A DNA stretch of 64,000 bases from Armatimonadota bacterium (GTDB lineage: Bacteria > Armatimonadota > Fimbriimonadia > Fimbriimonadales > Fimbriimonadaceae), in the NCBI GenBank assembly GCA_022563855.1, contig JADFMN010000002.1, forward strand, positions 186,001 through 250,000, given 5' to 3'. A model generated the notes under the pieces. That model was not told where the DNA came from. It made no database searches and worked only from the letters and a program-made list of their open reading frames with translations. A program made the translations under genes and the position numbers. Positions 51,767 through 61,800 of the stretch are shown one piece after another; the first letter of the stretch is position 1, and the number at the start of each line of letters is the position of its first letter.

Positions 51767-52227
51767 TTCTGAGTCCTGCCGAGGATGACCGACGGGAATA
51801 TGATCAGGGCACCGCCGAGGAGAGCTGCTACGACGTAGAGAATGAACGTCGGATTGATAGCAAACCAGTGCCATTCCGCACCAGTTCTCGTAGCGATGTA
51901 GAAAATCGAGGCGGTAGCTTTACCGCCATAGAATACGAGGAACCACAGGCCAGCGCACATCACGATGGCGCGTGCCGCAAAAACGCTGTCCGGCGCGCCG
52001 TTGATTTCTACCTTTGCGGACGGCGGAACGAGGTAGACGGCCCCTATCCACAAGAGGACGCAGATCGTGAGCAACGCCACTGCGTAAACTGCTGCAGGCC
52101 ACGTGGGAACGCGATAGTCGGGAGAATCGATCATGCTAATCATCCCTGTCAGTCTTCCTATGAAAGCTGCAAACAGCGCAACAGCAAGTAGACGGGCCAT
52201 GATACGGCCCCAGTCGATACCCTTCAT
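51763..52227 (-). CDS. Small membrane protein A
   Basis: About 154 residues starting MKGIDWGRIMARLLAVALFA, then further helices (AAVYAVALLTICVLLWIGAV, FILYVVAALLGGALIIFPSV). It shares the N-terminal motif with the gene at 50313. It follows ftsK after 36 bp and is coupled to gene B. Its function is unknown; co-expression with ftsK is likely from spacing. Confidence 0.7.
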   Translation of the reverse strand: MKGIDWGRIMARLLAVALFAAFIGRLTGMISMIDSPDYRVPTWPAAVYAVALLTICVLLWIGAVYLVPPSAKVEINGAPDSVFAARAIVMCAGLWFLVFYGGKATASIFYIATRTGAEWHWFAINPTFILYVVAALLGGALIIFPSVILGRTQK

Positions 52228-52263
52228 CAATCCAACACCTACGCTAACAGAGTAGCACAGGTA

Positions 52264-54465
52264 TTACGCTTCGTCCCACTCAAGCAACTCGCCGTCAGGT
52301 ACGGGTGCGAGCTCTGCCCCAGGGGTGAACATCACTTCGACCTGGCCGAAGTCGAGCAGGACTTCGCGCGGGCGCGGGCCGTCTCGTTTGCCGACGATGT
52401 TGCGCTCTTCCATCATGTCCAGCAGGCGCGAGGCGCGTTGGAAGCCGATCGAGAACTTGCGCTGCATCATCGAGGTCGATGCCTGCTTGCGGTCGACGAC
52501 CCAGCGCACAGCCTCTTCCCAGAGCGGATCTTCGTCCTCCTGCTGGCGCATCCTGCCCTCCTTCTCTTCGATTGCGAACTTGACCGGGGTCAGAACGTAC
52601 TGCGGTTTCTCCTGCGCCCGCCAATGGTCGCAGACCGCCCTCATCTCCTTTTCGCTGGTGTAGCAACCTTGGATTCGCTTCGGTTTGGCGGCGTCGATCG
52701 GCAGGAAGAGCATGTCGCCGCGACCGATGAGCTTTTCGGCGCCCGGTTGGTCGATGATCGTGCGCGAGTCGATCTGCGAAGCCATTGCGAAAGCGATGCG
52801 CGAGCTGACGTTCGCCTTGATCGTGCCGGTGATGACGTCGACGCTCGGCCGCTGCGTTGCGATGACGAGATGAATGCCGGTCGCGCGCGCGAGCTGCGCC
52901 AGCCGACAGATGCACGTCTCGACATCGGCGGCGGCCTGCATCATCAGGTCGGCCAGTTCGTCGATGATCACGACGATGTACGGCATCTTCTCGTCCTCGC
53001 CGACCGCGGAGTTCCAGCCTTCGATGTTCCTCACGCCGCGCTCGCTGAACGTGTCGTACCGTCGATCCATCTCTCGCCAGACCGCGCGCAAAGTGCCCGG
53101 CGCTTCCTTGGCGCTCGTCACGATCGGGCACATGAGGTGGGGAAGCCCTTCAAATACCGTTAGCTCGACCCGCTTCGGATCGATCATGACCAGCCGCAGC
53201 TCCTTCGGCGAGTGCTGGAGGATCAGCGACATGATGATGCCCATCAGACAGATCGACTTGCCGCTGTTCGTGGAGCCGCCGATCAGCAGATGCGGCATGC
53301 GCGCAAGGTCCGTATACACTTCCACGCCGGAAACGTCCTTTCCCAAGGCGAGTGTGAGCTTGGACTTTTGATCGTGGAACTCCAAGCTCTCTGCCATCTC
53401 CTTTAGGCTGACGATGCTTCGGTGTTTGGTCGGAACTTCGACGCCTATCGCGTTCTTGCCGGGGATCGGCGCCTCGACCCGAACATGGCTCGCAGCGAGG
53501 TTCATGGCGATGTTGTCGGCGAGCCCGGTGATCCGGTTCACGCGCACTCCGGGGCCTACCTGGATTTCAAACCTGGTGATCGTCGGCCCGGTCGCGACCT
53601 CTGAAACGGTGGCATCGATGCCGAACTGCTCGAGCGTGGCTTCGAGCGTTTCGATGTTCACCTGAATCTCCTTCGGGGACTTCTTGCCGGCAGGCTGTAC
53701 GTCTTCAAGAAGCGATAGCGGAGGCAGCGTATAGCCAGCCTTCGGCCCTGCGGAACCCCCCGACATCTCGACGACAGCATGCTTCTTCGCCTTCTTCGGT
53801 TTCGGTATTGCGATGACGCTCTGTGTTTCCTCCTCAGATTCCGCAGCTTCGCGACTAACGATCTCAGCTCGTTTCTTGCGAGCCTTGCGCCCAGACATCG
53901 ACTTCGGCACTGAATCCTTTCCGGCGCGACTGGCGATCCTGTTTTTGACGCTCGCAAAGATCGTGCGCAGCGGAGCGTCCAAACAGAGGACGAAACCGAT
54001 CAAGAGCAGCGCGACGATGCCGATCGTGCTGCCGCCGGCGAGCAGGCGGTGCAAACCCCACGCAACGGTCGCGCCGATGTAACCTCCTGTGGCCTGCACC
54101 GTCTCTGGGTCGAAGAAGTCGTTTGATATCGGGCGGGCTATCGCACCGACACAACCCAGGAACATGAGCGACGCGCCCCAGGAAATTCGAGCGGTTCCAA
54201 CGGACACTTTCCCAGCCAAGAACGCAACCCCGGCGATCGCGAGCGCAAGAGGAACCGCCCAGGCGCCCGTGCCAAAAAGCGTTCGGAAGAAGGTGGCGAG
54301 CGAGTCGCCCAGTAAGCCGCCGTTGCCAGCCCAAAGCGCGACGAAGACGATAGCTGAAATCGCGAGGAGACCGATGCCCGTCGCATCGTAGGTCCGATGT
54401 GGCGTATCGGCTTCTATTTTCCGTACGGCGGCGCTCTTTGAGGAGCGTGTTGAGGTCGTCGGCAT
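52264..54465 (-). CDS. ftsK: DNA translocase FtsK
   Basis: This 733-residue protein has four N-terminal membrane helices (GIGLLAISAIVFVALWAGNG, WAVPLALAIAGVAFLAGKVS, and two more). A Lys-rich linker follows, then the motor domain with Walker A GGSTNSGKSICLMG, Walker B YIVVIIDELADLMM, and HLVIATQRPSVDVITG. The C-terminal gamma winged helix reads MMQRKFSIGFQRASRLLDMM. It moves chromosome ends to the dif site at cell division. Its last 36 codons occur again at 50826-50936. Confidence 0.96.
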   Translation of the reverse strand: MPTTSTRSSKSAAVRKIEADTPHRTYDATGIGLLAISAIVFVALWAGNGGLLGDSLATFFRTLFGTGAWAVPLALAIAGVAFLAGKVSVGTARISWGASLMFLGCVGAIARPISNDFFDPETVQATGGYIGATVAWGLHRLLAGGSTIGIVALLLIGFVLCLDAPLRTIFASVKNRIASRAGKDSVPKSMSGRKARKKRAEIVSREAAESEEETQSVIAIPKPKKAKKHAVVEMSGGSAGPKAGYTLPPLSLLEDVQPAGKKSPKEIQVNIETLEATLEQFGIDATVSEVATGPTITRFEIQVGPGVRVNRITGLADNIAMNLAASHVRVEAPIPGKNAIGVEVPTKHRSIVSLKEMAESLEFHDQKSKLTLALGKDVSGVEVYTDLARMPHLLIGGSTNSGKSICLMGIIMSLILQHSPKELRLVMIDPKRVELTVFEGLPHLMCPIVTSAKEAPGTLRAVWREMDRRYDTFSERGVRNIEGWNSAVGEDEKMPYIVVIIDELADLMMQAAADVETCICRLAQLARATGIHLVIATQRPSVDVITGTIKANVSSRIAFAMASQIDSRTIIDQPGAEKLIGRGDMLFLPIDAAKPKRIQGCYTSEKEMRAVCDHWRAQEKPQYVLTPVKFAIEEKEGRMRQQEDEDPLWEEAVRWVVDRKQASTSMMQRKFSIGFQRASRLLDMMEERNIVGKRDGPRPREVLLDFGQVEVMFTPGAELAPVPDGELLEWDEA

Positions 54466-54579
54466 CCTGCTGTCTTACGCACCCATCCTTGGGTCGCAGC
54501 CTATAGTATATCCGTTTCTACAGGTTTGCAGGGTCGAGTGTTGCAATATCGCTGGTTTCCAGGGTCTCGCGGGGCCTGC

Positions 54580-55686
54580 CTACCTGATTGAGGCGAGAAG
54601 GCCCAGGGAAGCCATACAAAGCCACAGCGCAGACCCGCCGTAGCTGATGAACGGCAGCCACAGACCCACTACCGGCATCAGCGCCAGATTCATGCCGAGG
54701 TTTACGAACGTGTGGAACACGAGGTAGCCCAGCACCCCCGAAGCGGCCAATCGCGTGAACAAGGTGGGCGCAAGAAAGGCGACTCGCCATGCGCTGTAGA
54801 AGAACAGGCCGAACACGGAAAGCGTGATGAGACAGCCGATTAAACCGCCCTCCTCTCCGATGACGGTCAGTATAAAGTCGGTCTGTTGTTCAGGGATGTA
54901 GCCACCGGCTTTTTGACCCCCGCGCAAGTACCCCTCGCCCGTGACCTTTCCGCCTGCAATTGCAATGAGCGCTCTGTGCTGTTGGTATCCGCTGACTTGC
55001 GGATCCGGTCGGATGAAGCCGATGACGCGCTCGCGTTGGTAATCCATCAGTACCCCCGGCGCGTTCCAAGTGACCAGCCCAAGCGTGATCGATCCGACGA
55101 AAAGCACGACGAAGTACTTCCATGGAACGCCTGCGACGATACTGATGATCAGCCAGATCGCGATTAGCGTCATCACGCCGCCCAGGTGCGGCTGTTTGAA
55201 CACAAGCAGCATCGGTGGCAGCACGTGCAGGAACGACAGGGCGAAGACCCACAGTTTCTTCACGGATTCGAACCGGTTCGCGTAGAAGCTGGCAAGGGTC
55301 AGGGCTAAGAGGAGCTTGCTCAGTTCGCTCGGTTGGAACTGAATCGGTCCGATGCCCAGCCAACGCTGCGAACCACCGGAACTCGCTCCGATTACAAGGA
55401 CCGCCATGAGCAGCAGCAGGTTCACGGCGTACAGAATCCACGACGCCTTATGCCACACGGCCGGGTTCACCCGCCAGAAGACGAAGAATGGGATCAACCC
55501 GATAGTTGCCAAAATCAGCTGTCGTGGGAAGAAGCCGCTTGAGCCAGCGTCATCGATGCTGAAAAGCGCAGTCAGACCGATAACGACTAGGATCGCCGCA
55601 GAGATAATGAGCCAGGGGTCTACCGCAGGTCTGAGGCCTGTGTCACCAGGTGCGAAAGGGCGTCTCGCTTCGACCGAGCGGCTCAT
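54580..55686 (-). CDS. rodA: SEDS glycosyltransferase RodA
   Basis: This 368-residue protein has about ten membrane helices. YQQHRALIAIAGGKVTGEGY, IPEQQTDFILTVIGEEGGLI and VVGLWLPFISYGGSALW are the SEDS signatures of RodA/FtsW. It polymerises glycan strands in the elongasome. The start ATG 55686 overlaps the stop of the secreted-protein gene upstream by 4 nt, so it is the last gene of that operon. No mreBCD or pbp2 gene is in the window; the length and motifs favour RodA over FtsW. Confidence 0.9.
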   Translation of the reverse strand: MSRSVEARRPFAPGDTGLRPAVDPWLIISAAILVVIGLTALFSIDDAGSSGFFPRQLILATIGLIPFFVFWRVNPAVWHKASWILYAVNLLLLMAVLVIGASSGGSQRWLGIGPIQFQPSELSKLLLALTLASFYANRFESVKKLWVFALSFLHVLPPMLLVFKQPHLGGVMTLIAIWLIISIVAGVPWKYFVVLFVGSITLGLVTWNAPGVLMDYQRERVIGFIRPDPQVSGYQQHRALIAIAGGKVTGEGYLRGGQKAGGYIPEQQTDFILTVIGEEGGLIGCLITLSVFGLFFYSAWRVAFLAPTLFTRLAASGVLGYLVFHTFVNLGMNLALMPVVGLWLPFISYGGSALWLCMASLGLLASIR

Positions 55687-56327
55687 GGCCCATCGTCTTG
55701 ATCGATAGGCCTTGGCTCTCTCGCAACATCGAAATCGAACTCGCGCCTCACAATTCCATGCTTCGGTGCGACCCAGAACTTCATTTTGCGCACGGCCGGC
55801 TCCGCTGAATCGACGTCGGTGCTCAGTTCAATCGTGATGACGATCGTCTCATAATGCCCGCCGGCGAGATTGAGCGTTTCAGTCCCTGTCGTTACCGTCG
55901 CCGTCGCATCCCGCGTCTTTCCAGCAAATGTCGACTCCCCCTTCCAACTCCATGCGTCGCCCACCGTGAAAGGAAATCGAGCCAGCGGGATGGCCGGTTC
56001 ATACGACTCATCTGGTGTTCCTGCGAATCGGAAGGACTTATCGTCGTACTGGTAGTACTCGATGTCAATCTCATACTCGTCGGTCAACTTAAGCACGAAT
56101 TCGACTGTGCCCTTTCCGTGCCGCGCGGTCAGTGACGCAGGCATCACGATTCCCGCAATAATGATGTTGGCCTCGTCGTACGGCGCCTGCGCCAAATTGA
56201 GGTCGCTCACTTTCGCATATTTGGCGCCGCTGCCAGAAGCGATTGTCTTGACCGATTGGCTGCAACGGCTGATGACGATCACACTGAGCGACACCGCGAC
56301 TGCACCTAAGATCAAAGAGCGATTCAT
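55683..56327 (-). CDS. Secreted protein of the rodA operon (1)
   Basis: About 214 residues with an N-terminal anchor (LGAVAVSLSVIVISRCS). A beta-rich domain of the same plan as the next two genes follows (FPFTVGDAWSWKGESTFAGK, VTTGTETLNLAGGHYETIVI, FWVAPKHGIVRREFDFDV). Such G..W.Y / V.PGIG..R proteins are usually extracytoplasmic. ATG 56327 or TTG 56342 may be the start. It overlaps rodA by 4 nt. Confidence 0.65.
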   Translation of the reverse strand: MNRSLILGAVAVSLSVIVISRCSQSVKTIASGSGAKYAKVSDLNLAQAPYDEANIIIAGIVMPASLTARHGKGTVEFVLKLTDEYEIDIEYYQYDDKSFRFAGTPDESYEPAIPLARFPFTVGDAWSWKGESTFAGKTRDATATVTTGTETLNLAGGHYETIVITIELSTDVDSAEPAVRKMKFWVAPKHGIVRREFDFDVAREPRPIDQDDGP

Positions 56328-56338
56328 AGATTTGCGAC

Positions 56339-56959
56339 TCAAGACTTGCCGGGAAGATACTCTTCCAGAGTTAACTTCAACGTCGTGGTCATGGATCCAG
56401 TCTTGGACGTTTGCTTCATCTCCATGAGACCGATGCCCTTGCCGTAGACCGCTACCTGTTTCATCTCTGTGAGTATGCCGCCCACTTCTACGATGGTTCC
56501 CTCGAGCGTTACTTCCAGGACGTCTACGGACTTGCCGTCAAACCTCCTTGACCTGAGCCGCTTCACCTTTCCGATCAGACTCAAATCTGCGAACACGCCC
56601 AACACGCGGGTCTTCGCGCGAACGGACCATTTCTCACCGACGTCGGGGCTCTGCAAGATCGTGTAGGGCGCCGGAAGCTTCTCGTATTCGGAAAAGCTAA
56701 CGACGTCGACGGAGCGTGCCGTCACGGAATAGTAGTTCTTTTCAGTCGTCGAAACGTCGAAAACCGTCACGATCGGAATTGCGATCACTCCGTCGAAGTC
56801 AACAGGTTCTTGAACTGTGCTCGTAAAGTGCATCTTGACATCTGACGATACTCCGAGGTATCGCCAAGTCGAGCCCAACTCTAGGGGGAAGTACTCGGAC
56901 ACGTCGAGCGCAGCGCTCGTTTGCGTCGCGAACAGAGCGATCGCTAGGATGCCGAACAT
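56339..56959 (-). CDS. Secreted protein of the rodA operon (2)
   Basis: This 206-residue protein has a signal peptide (FGILAIALFATQTSAAL). The mature part opens YFPLELGSTWRYLGVSSDVK and ends with KQVAVYGKGIGLMEMKQTSK. This is the same plan as its neighbours. Its start overlaps the previous stop by one nucleotide (TAATG), so translation is coupled. Confidence 0.65.
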   Translation of the reverse strand: MFGILAIALFATQTSAALDVSEYFPLELGSTWRYLGVSSDVKMHFTSTVQEPVDFDGVIAIPIVTVFDVSTTEKNYYSVTARSVDVVSFSEYEKLPAPYTILQSPDVGEKWSVRAKTRVLGVFADLSLIGKVKRLRSRRFDGKSVDVLEVTLEGTIVEVGGILTEMKQVAVYGKGIGLMEMKQTSKTGSMTTTLKLTLEEYLPGKS

Positions 56960-57717
56960 TACTCTTCACGCTCCTTCTTCGGTGGTTTTCGGGTGCCGTC
57001 GTCGATCAGCTCTACGCGAAAATAGATCGGCGCACCTTGCTTGTTCACGCCCGTCAGCTCGAGCCGTACGATACTCACCCCTTTTGCGTAGTGGATCGTC
57101 AAGTTGCGCGCCTTAGGTTGCTGAGCCTCCCCAGCATCGACCTGAACGACCAACGTCGTGTAAGTGCCAGCCTCGACCGTTGTCGATTCGAATCTTGTTG
57201 CTCTGCAATCCAAGATTGTCGAAGACTCTATCTCCTCGCCCTCGAGCATAATCGTCATGTCGCTTTTCCATGTCGAACCCACACCGATTGCGCTCGGTAG
57301 CTGTAGCGCAGGAGCTTTCAGCGTACCGAGGTCCATTGAGACGTAATAAACTCCGTCAGTTCGCAGCTCGACGACCTCGTCTCCCAAGAGCTTCAGCGCG
57401 CCCTTTCTGCGTACTGCAAATCGCGGACTTCCATCGACCAAGCCGAGGTATGTAACGCGCTCCGAACCGGGCTCCGGCTCGTCCTCAGCGTGCGTCCAGA
57501 CGTTGTACGTCTTCTCGGCATCGCTCAACAGACCCAGGTATGCGACGGCCTCGGTTATCAGACTGGGATCGATGTCTTTAGTGTCTGGGAGCGGTGCGTC
57601 GACTGTTACCGCGCCGCCTTTGTCCTGCCCGTCTGTGGCTGCTGACGCATCGTTTTTGTTGCAGGAAATTCCTGCCAGCGAAACTAGCACACACAGCACA
57701 AAGAGTTTGATTTTCAA
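56959..57717 (-). CDS. Lipoprotein of the rodA operon (3)
   Basis: This 252-residue protein has a lipobox (LCVLVSLAGISC). A Gly/Asp-rich linker and a beta-rich domain follow (NVWTHAEDEPEPGSERVTYL, RKGALKLLGDEVVELRTDGV, IGVGSTWKSDMTIMLEGEEI, VEAGTYTTLVVQVDAGEAQQ). It is a paralogue in plan of the flanking genes. Confidence 0.65.
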   Translation of the reverse strand: MKIKLFVLCVLVSLAGISCNKNDASAATDGQDKGGAVTVDAPLPDTKDIDPSLITEAVAYLGLLSDAEKTYNVWTHAEDEPEPGSERVTYLGLVDGSPRFAVRRKGALKLLGDEVVELRTDGVYYVSMDLGTLKAPALQLPSAIGVGSTWKSDMTIMLEGEEIESSTILDCRATRFESTTVEAGTYTTLVVQVDAGEAQQPKARNLTIHYAKGVSIVRLELTGVNKQGAPIYFRVELIDDGTRKPPKKEREE

Positions 57718-57726
57718 CTGATACCT

Positions 57727-58431
57727 CTAATTCTTTAACGAATGACTTTGCAGTCGGTACGTTGCTACGAAGTTTCCGCTCGGGAGCGCAATCTCCTGTC
57801 GCTGTCTGACGAACCCGATGCCAGGGACCCACCAGGTCATTCCTGTAGCACCGTACTGGATCCCTTCGTTCTCCCATGTCGTGAGCGACTCGATTGCAAT
57901 GGCGGACAGACGACCGACGCCAGTATCGACCTCTTGCACGCCGACGACGCGGCTCTTCACTTGAAAATCGCCAGATCCGCCCGTTGGCCAGCGACCATTG
58001 CAATCCTGCTCGTACTCGTCGCCAATTATGATGGGGAGCTTTACAAGCAGCTGCGGCGGCACGAACAGCTCGCCTTCAGCTCCGGCTGTAAGCTGATACA
58101 GTCCGCTCGCATCGAGCTTCCAGTCAGATGTCTGTGACAGGGAGCCGGTCGATGCAACACCGATCGTCGCCAATGTCGCGCCGGAGTCCTGCCGAACATC
58201 CTGCACGATCAGTTCGGTTTCGATCCTCTGGTTTCCGACAGTTACGCTGTAGACCCACTGATTGCCCTTGGCTAGCGGCATGATCGGCAGGCTGTTCGCT
58301 TCTTCAATCGTGAGTACGGCAACTTTAGCGATCCGTTTGGACTCATAACCATCTTTCTTGCCACAGCCGGCCAGCGGCGCGGCGAAGACAAGGGTCAGTA
58401 GCGGAATCAGTGAGTATAGTTTCGTTTTCAT
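57727..58431 (-). CDS. Lipoprotein of the rodA operon (4)
   Basis: About 234 residues with a lipobox (LVFAAPLAGC). The domain reads LPIMPLAKGNQWVYSVTVGN, QTSDWKLDASGLYQLTAGAE, VDTGVGRLSAIAIESLTTWE, WWVPGIGFVRQRQEI, which is the G.W.Y...PGIGFV pattern. ATG 58431 overlaps the upstream stop (ATGA). Confidence 0.68.
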   Translation of the reverse strand: MKTKLYSLIPLLTLVFAAPLAGCGKKDGYESKRIAKVAVLTIEEANSLPIMPLAKGNQWVYSVTVGNQRIETELIVQDVRQDSGATLATIGVASTGSLSQTSDWKLDASGLYQLTAGAEGELFVPPQLLVKLPIIIGDEYEQDCNGRWPTGGSGDFQVKSRVVGVQEVDTGVGRLSAIAIESLTTWENEGIQYGATGMTWWVPGIGFVRQRQEIALPSGNFVATYRLQSHSLKN

Positions 58432-59609
58432 TTGCGATTTCGAACGGCTTCGTTCAGCAAATTGACGGCGTTTTCGACCAGTTCCTTCGAGGGTACCCCC
58501 TCGATCAAAATCTTGCGCTCCCACAGGTCCGACGTGATCTCCGGCGCTGCGATGGCGATGGACTCGACTATGAACAGCAGTTGAAACCCCTTCGGCGGTC
58601 GATGCTTGGGTCTAAATAGATTCCAAAAGTTGTCGATCCGATCGGGCTTCTTGTTGTCGTGGCTGTACTTCCACAGCTGCATGCGGCCCTCGTCTGTCAG
58701 TTCAATCGCGATATTGCTGAGCCACGTATTTCTGCCTGCAGGATACGTCTTGAAACTTGCCGAGAGCACATGGCTTTCGTTGACCAAGACCTGAGTGTTG
58801 CGCAATACCTGGTACGGCTTGAGCTTGAGGAACTCTCGCCGGTCGCTTGAGATGCGGGATTCGAGTGAGAACCGAACGATTTCATGGTCCTCCGAATCCA
58901 GGTACTCATCGACCTCTTCCCTGTACTGGCCCTCCAAGTAGCTGTCCGTGGGATCGAATTTTAAGCGAATCCTCTCTTCGTAATCGCGGCAGAACTTCGG
59001 GCGATACGGCACCTTGATGACACCGGTCATCGTTCGCGTCTTTCCGCCAATCGGGATGTCCATCTGGATCGGCAGCTCGATGACGATCCCGTCCAGTATC
59101 GCGTCCATGTCGATGCTGCCGATCGGGATTCCATCTAGATCGACGTTCAAATTAGAAATCAGCCTGGCCTCCAAATCTTGGTCGCCAGAAAGCGCCTTTT
59201 CGATGTCGTCCGCCGTCCAAATGACCTCTCTCGTGGGCAGGTCTGATTCGTTGATTCCGTTGAGCCGCTCGATCAGGCCGCCGAGCGCTACCTCGTCGCC
59301 TTGCAGCGTCAGAAGCAGTTCCATAAGTGGTAGCCGGGGCGCGTTTGCCAAGGTCTCGGAGCTTGGGTCCGACCAATCGCCTTCCAGGTCTGAGCCTTCG
59401 ATCTCCACCAACTTCGCGATCTGATTGGCCACGATTATCTTGTACCCGGCCTCGGGAGCGATGGCGATGATGTTGATCCGACCCGGCGTCACGCTCTTCA
59501 GCGTGTATCCGCGAAGCTTGTACGAAACGACCCCCTCGCACGCCCCCCAAATGGCTACGAGGCTAACGAGGACGATTAGCGAAACCTTGACGGCAGGGCG
59601 GATTTTCAT
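58428..59609 (-). CDS. First gene of the rodA operon, membrane-anchored protein
   Basis: About 393 residues with an N-terminal anchor (VSLIVLVSLVAIWGACEGVV). The extracytoplasmic part has no repeat or motif that I recognise (RGYTLKSVTPGRINIIAIAP, LISNLNVDLDGIPIGSIDMD, FQLLFIVESIAIAAPEITSD). It heads the row of five coupled genes that ends with rodA. ATG 59609 is preferred; the frame opens at 59660. Confidence 0.65.
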   Translation of the reverse strand: MKIRPAVKVSLIVLVSLVAIWGACEGVVSYKLRGYTLKSVTPGRINIIAIAPEAGYKIIVANQIAKLVEIEGSDLEGDWSDPSSETLANAPRLPLMELLLTLQGDEVALGGLIERLNGINESDLPTREVIWTADDIEKALSGDQDLEARLISNLNVDLDGIPIGSIDMDAILDGIVIELPIQMDIPIGGKTRTMTGVIKVPYRPKFCRDYEERIRLKFDPTDSYLEGQYREEVDEYLDSEDHEIVRFSLESRISSDRREFLKLKPYQVLRNTQVLVNESHVLSASFKTYPAGRNTWLSNIAIELTDEGRMQLWKYSHDNKKPDRIDNFWNLFRPKHRPPKGFQLLFIVESIAIAAPEITSDLWERKILIEGVPSKELVENAVNLLNEAVRNRK

Positions 59610-59709
59610 CGGGCGGGAAACCTGCGACGACAGCACGTGGCGACTACAAGTGATGAACATTGTACCGCTGGCGTAGGTTCCCGGACGGAGTCGGGGTACG
59701 ATTTGCGCG

Positions 59710-60657
<948 letters not shown>

Positions 60658-60660
60658 TCG

Positions 60661-61650
60661 ATGCGAGTTTTGATCCTGCGAAGGCAGGAGTTCGGTGGGA
60701 TCGCCACCTACACAAATTTGCTCGCGGACGCTCTGCACGATGAAGACGTCGAGGCCGTCGTGGACGACGCCGACGACTGGATTCCGAACAAGACCGGCTG
60801 GCGCGTCGATCGAGAGGTCGGCAAAGTACTCAAAGCTGCAGCGCGCGGATTTGATATCGTGCACGCGTTCGGCTATCGAACGGCCTGGGCGTGCAGTGCG
60901 GCGTTCTACGTCAGCGAACCGTGGGTCTACACGGCGTACGACATGCCGCGCACGACTCACGTCGAGCTGGTCAAACGACTGAACACCGCCAGAATCGGGC
61001 TCTGCTCCAGCCACGCCGTTCGCAATAAACTCGCAGAAGCGTTCGCGCTCAACCTCGAGGTCATCCCGCCCGGTATTCGCGCCAACACGCGAGTTTTGGA
61101 TAGGCAGGAAAGCCGAGGGATGTACGGCGTATCCGACGACGAGATTCTGATTGTCGCCGCCGGGCGGTTCGTCGAGGAGCGCGGCTTTGAATCTCTCATC
61201 GCTGCCGTGCACTCGCTCCCCAAGAACTTCAGGCTCATCCTCTCGGGTCAAGGGCCGCTCGAAGATAGCCTCGTCGCGGCCGCTGGCGATCGGGCGACGG
61301 TCACGCACGAACTGTTCAGCCAGCAAGTTGCGATGGCCGCCGCCGACCTTGTGGTTGTGCCGAGCACGAGGGCCGGGTTTAGCTATACGGCGCTCGAGGC
61401 GATGCATCAGGGCGTGCCGGTGCTGCTGAAAGGTACTGGCGGACTGCCGGAGATGTACGGGAAGGAGTCGGAGTCCGCCGTGTACTCTGAAGACAGTGAT
61501 CTTGCAGCGGAAATAGAGCGGTTGCTGGGGGATTCGGAGCAGCTAGACCGGCTTCGCGAACTGGGGAAAGAGCGCGCCGCCAAGCAGTTCGACATCAAGG
61601 ATTGTGCTGCCAAGCACGCCTCTCGCTATCGACAGATTTTGGGCAAGTAG
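60661..61650 (+). CDS. Family 4 (GT-B) glycosyltransferase
   Basis: This 329-residue protein starts RVLILRRQEFGGIATYTNLL. It has the middle sugar-donor region ILIVAAGRFVEERGFESLIA, LILSGQGPLEDSL and the E(x)7E-like motif VPSTRAGFSYTALEAMHQGV. The GT-B fold and GT4 motifs are clear. The acceptor is unknown. It is co-transcribed with the moxR-type gene (3-nt gap). Confidence 0.88.
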   Translation: MRVLILRRQEFGGIATYTNLLADALHDEDVEAVVDDADDWIPNKTGWRVDREVGKVLKAAARGFDIVHAFGYRTAWACSAAFYVSEPWVYTAYDMPRTTHVELVKRLNTARIGLCSSHAVRNKLAEAFALNLEVIPPGIRANTRVLDRQESRGMYGVSDDEILIVAAGRFVEERGFESLIAAVHSLPKNFRLILSGQGPLEDSLVAAAGDRATVTHELFSQQVAMAAADLVVVPSTRAGFSYTALEAMHQGVPVLLKGTGGLPEMYGKESESAVYSEDSDLAAEIERLLGDSEQLDRLRELGKERAAKQFDIKDCAAKHASRYRQILGK

Positions 61651-61660
61651 TGGAAAAAAG

Positions 61661-61690
61661 TTGAAAATAAGTCCCTAGGTCTGTTGCTAT
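61661..61690 (+). promoter_or_regulatory. Possible promoter in a convergent interval
   Basis: TTGAAA (61661-61666), an 18-bp spacer and TGCTAT (61685-61690) lie downstream of the glycosyltransferase stop. The next plus-strand gene does not follow, so a small RNA is the only likely product. Confidence 0.4.
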
Positions 61691-61696
61691 CGATCG

Positions 61697-61790
61697 TTCC
61701 GGTCGTCTACAGTTCTGATAGTGGCAGTCACCACGGATCGGTGGTAACGGAGGACGGAGCACGGATGCTCCTCCCACTATCCCCTCAATT
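61697..61790 (+). ncRNA. Candidate structured RNA, unassigned
   Basis: An outer stem GATAGTGG / CCACTATC (about 61715 and 61778) encloses two hairpins: ACCAC-GGATCG-GTGGT and GGAGC-ACGGAT-GCTCC. Both loops carry GGA, as in RNAs that bind CsrA/RsmA-type proteins. It may instead be an elaborate bidirectional terminator between two convergent genes. No known family is recognised. Confidence 0.4.
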
Positions 61791-61800
61791 TTCGCCCCAA

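Noticed and set aside
61715-61785. Guanidine-II (mini-ykkC) riboswitch
   Set aside because: The two hairpins have GGA loops but not the required ACGR tetraloops on matched stems, and no transporter or carboxylase gene follows.
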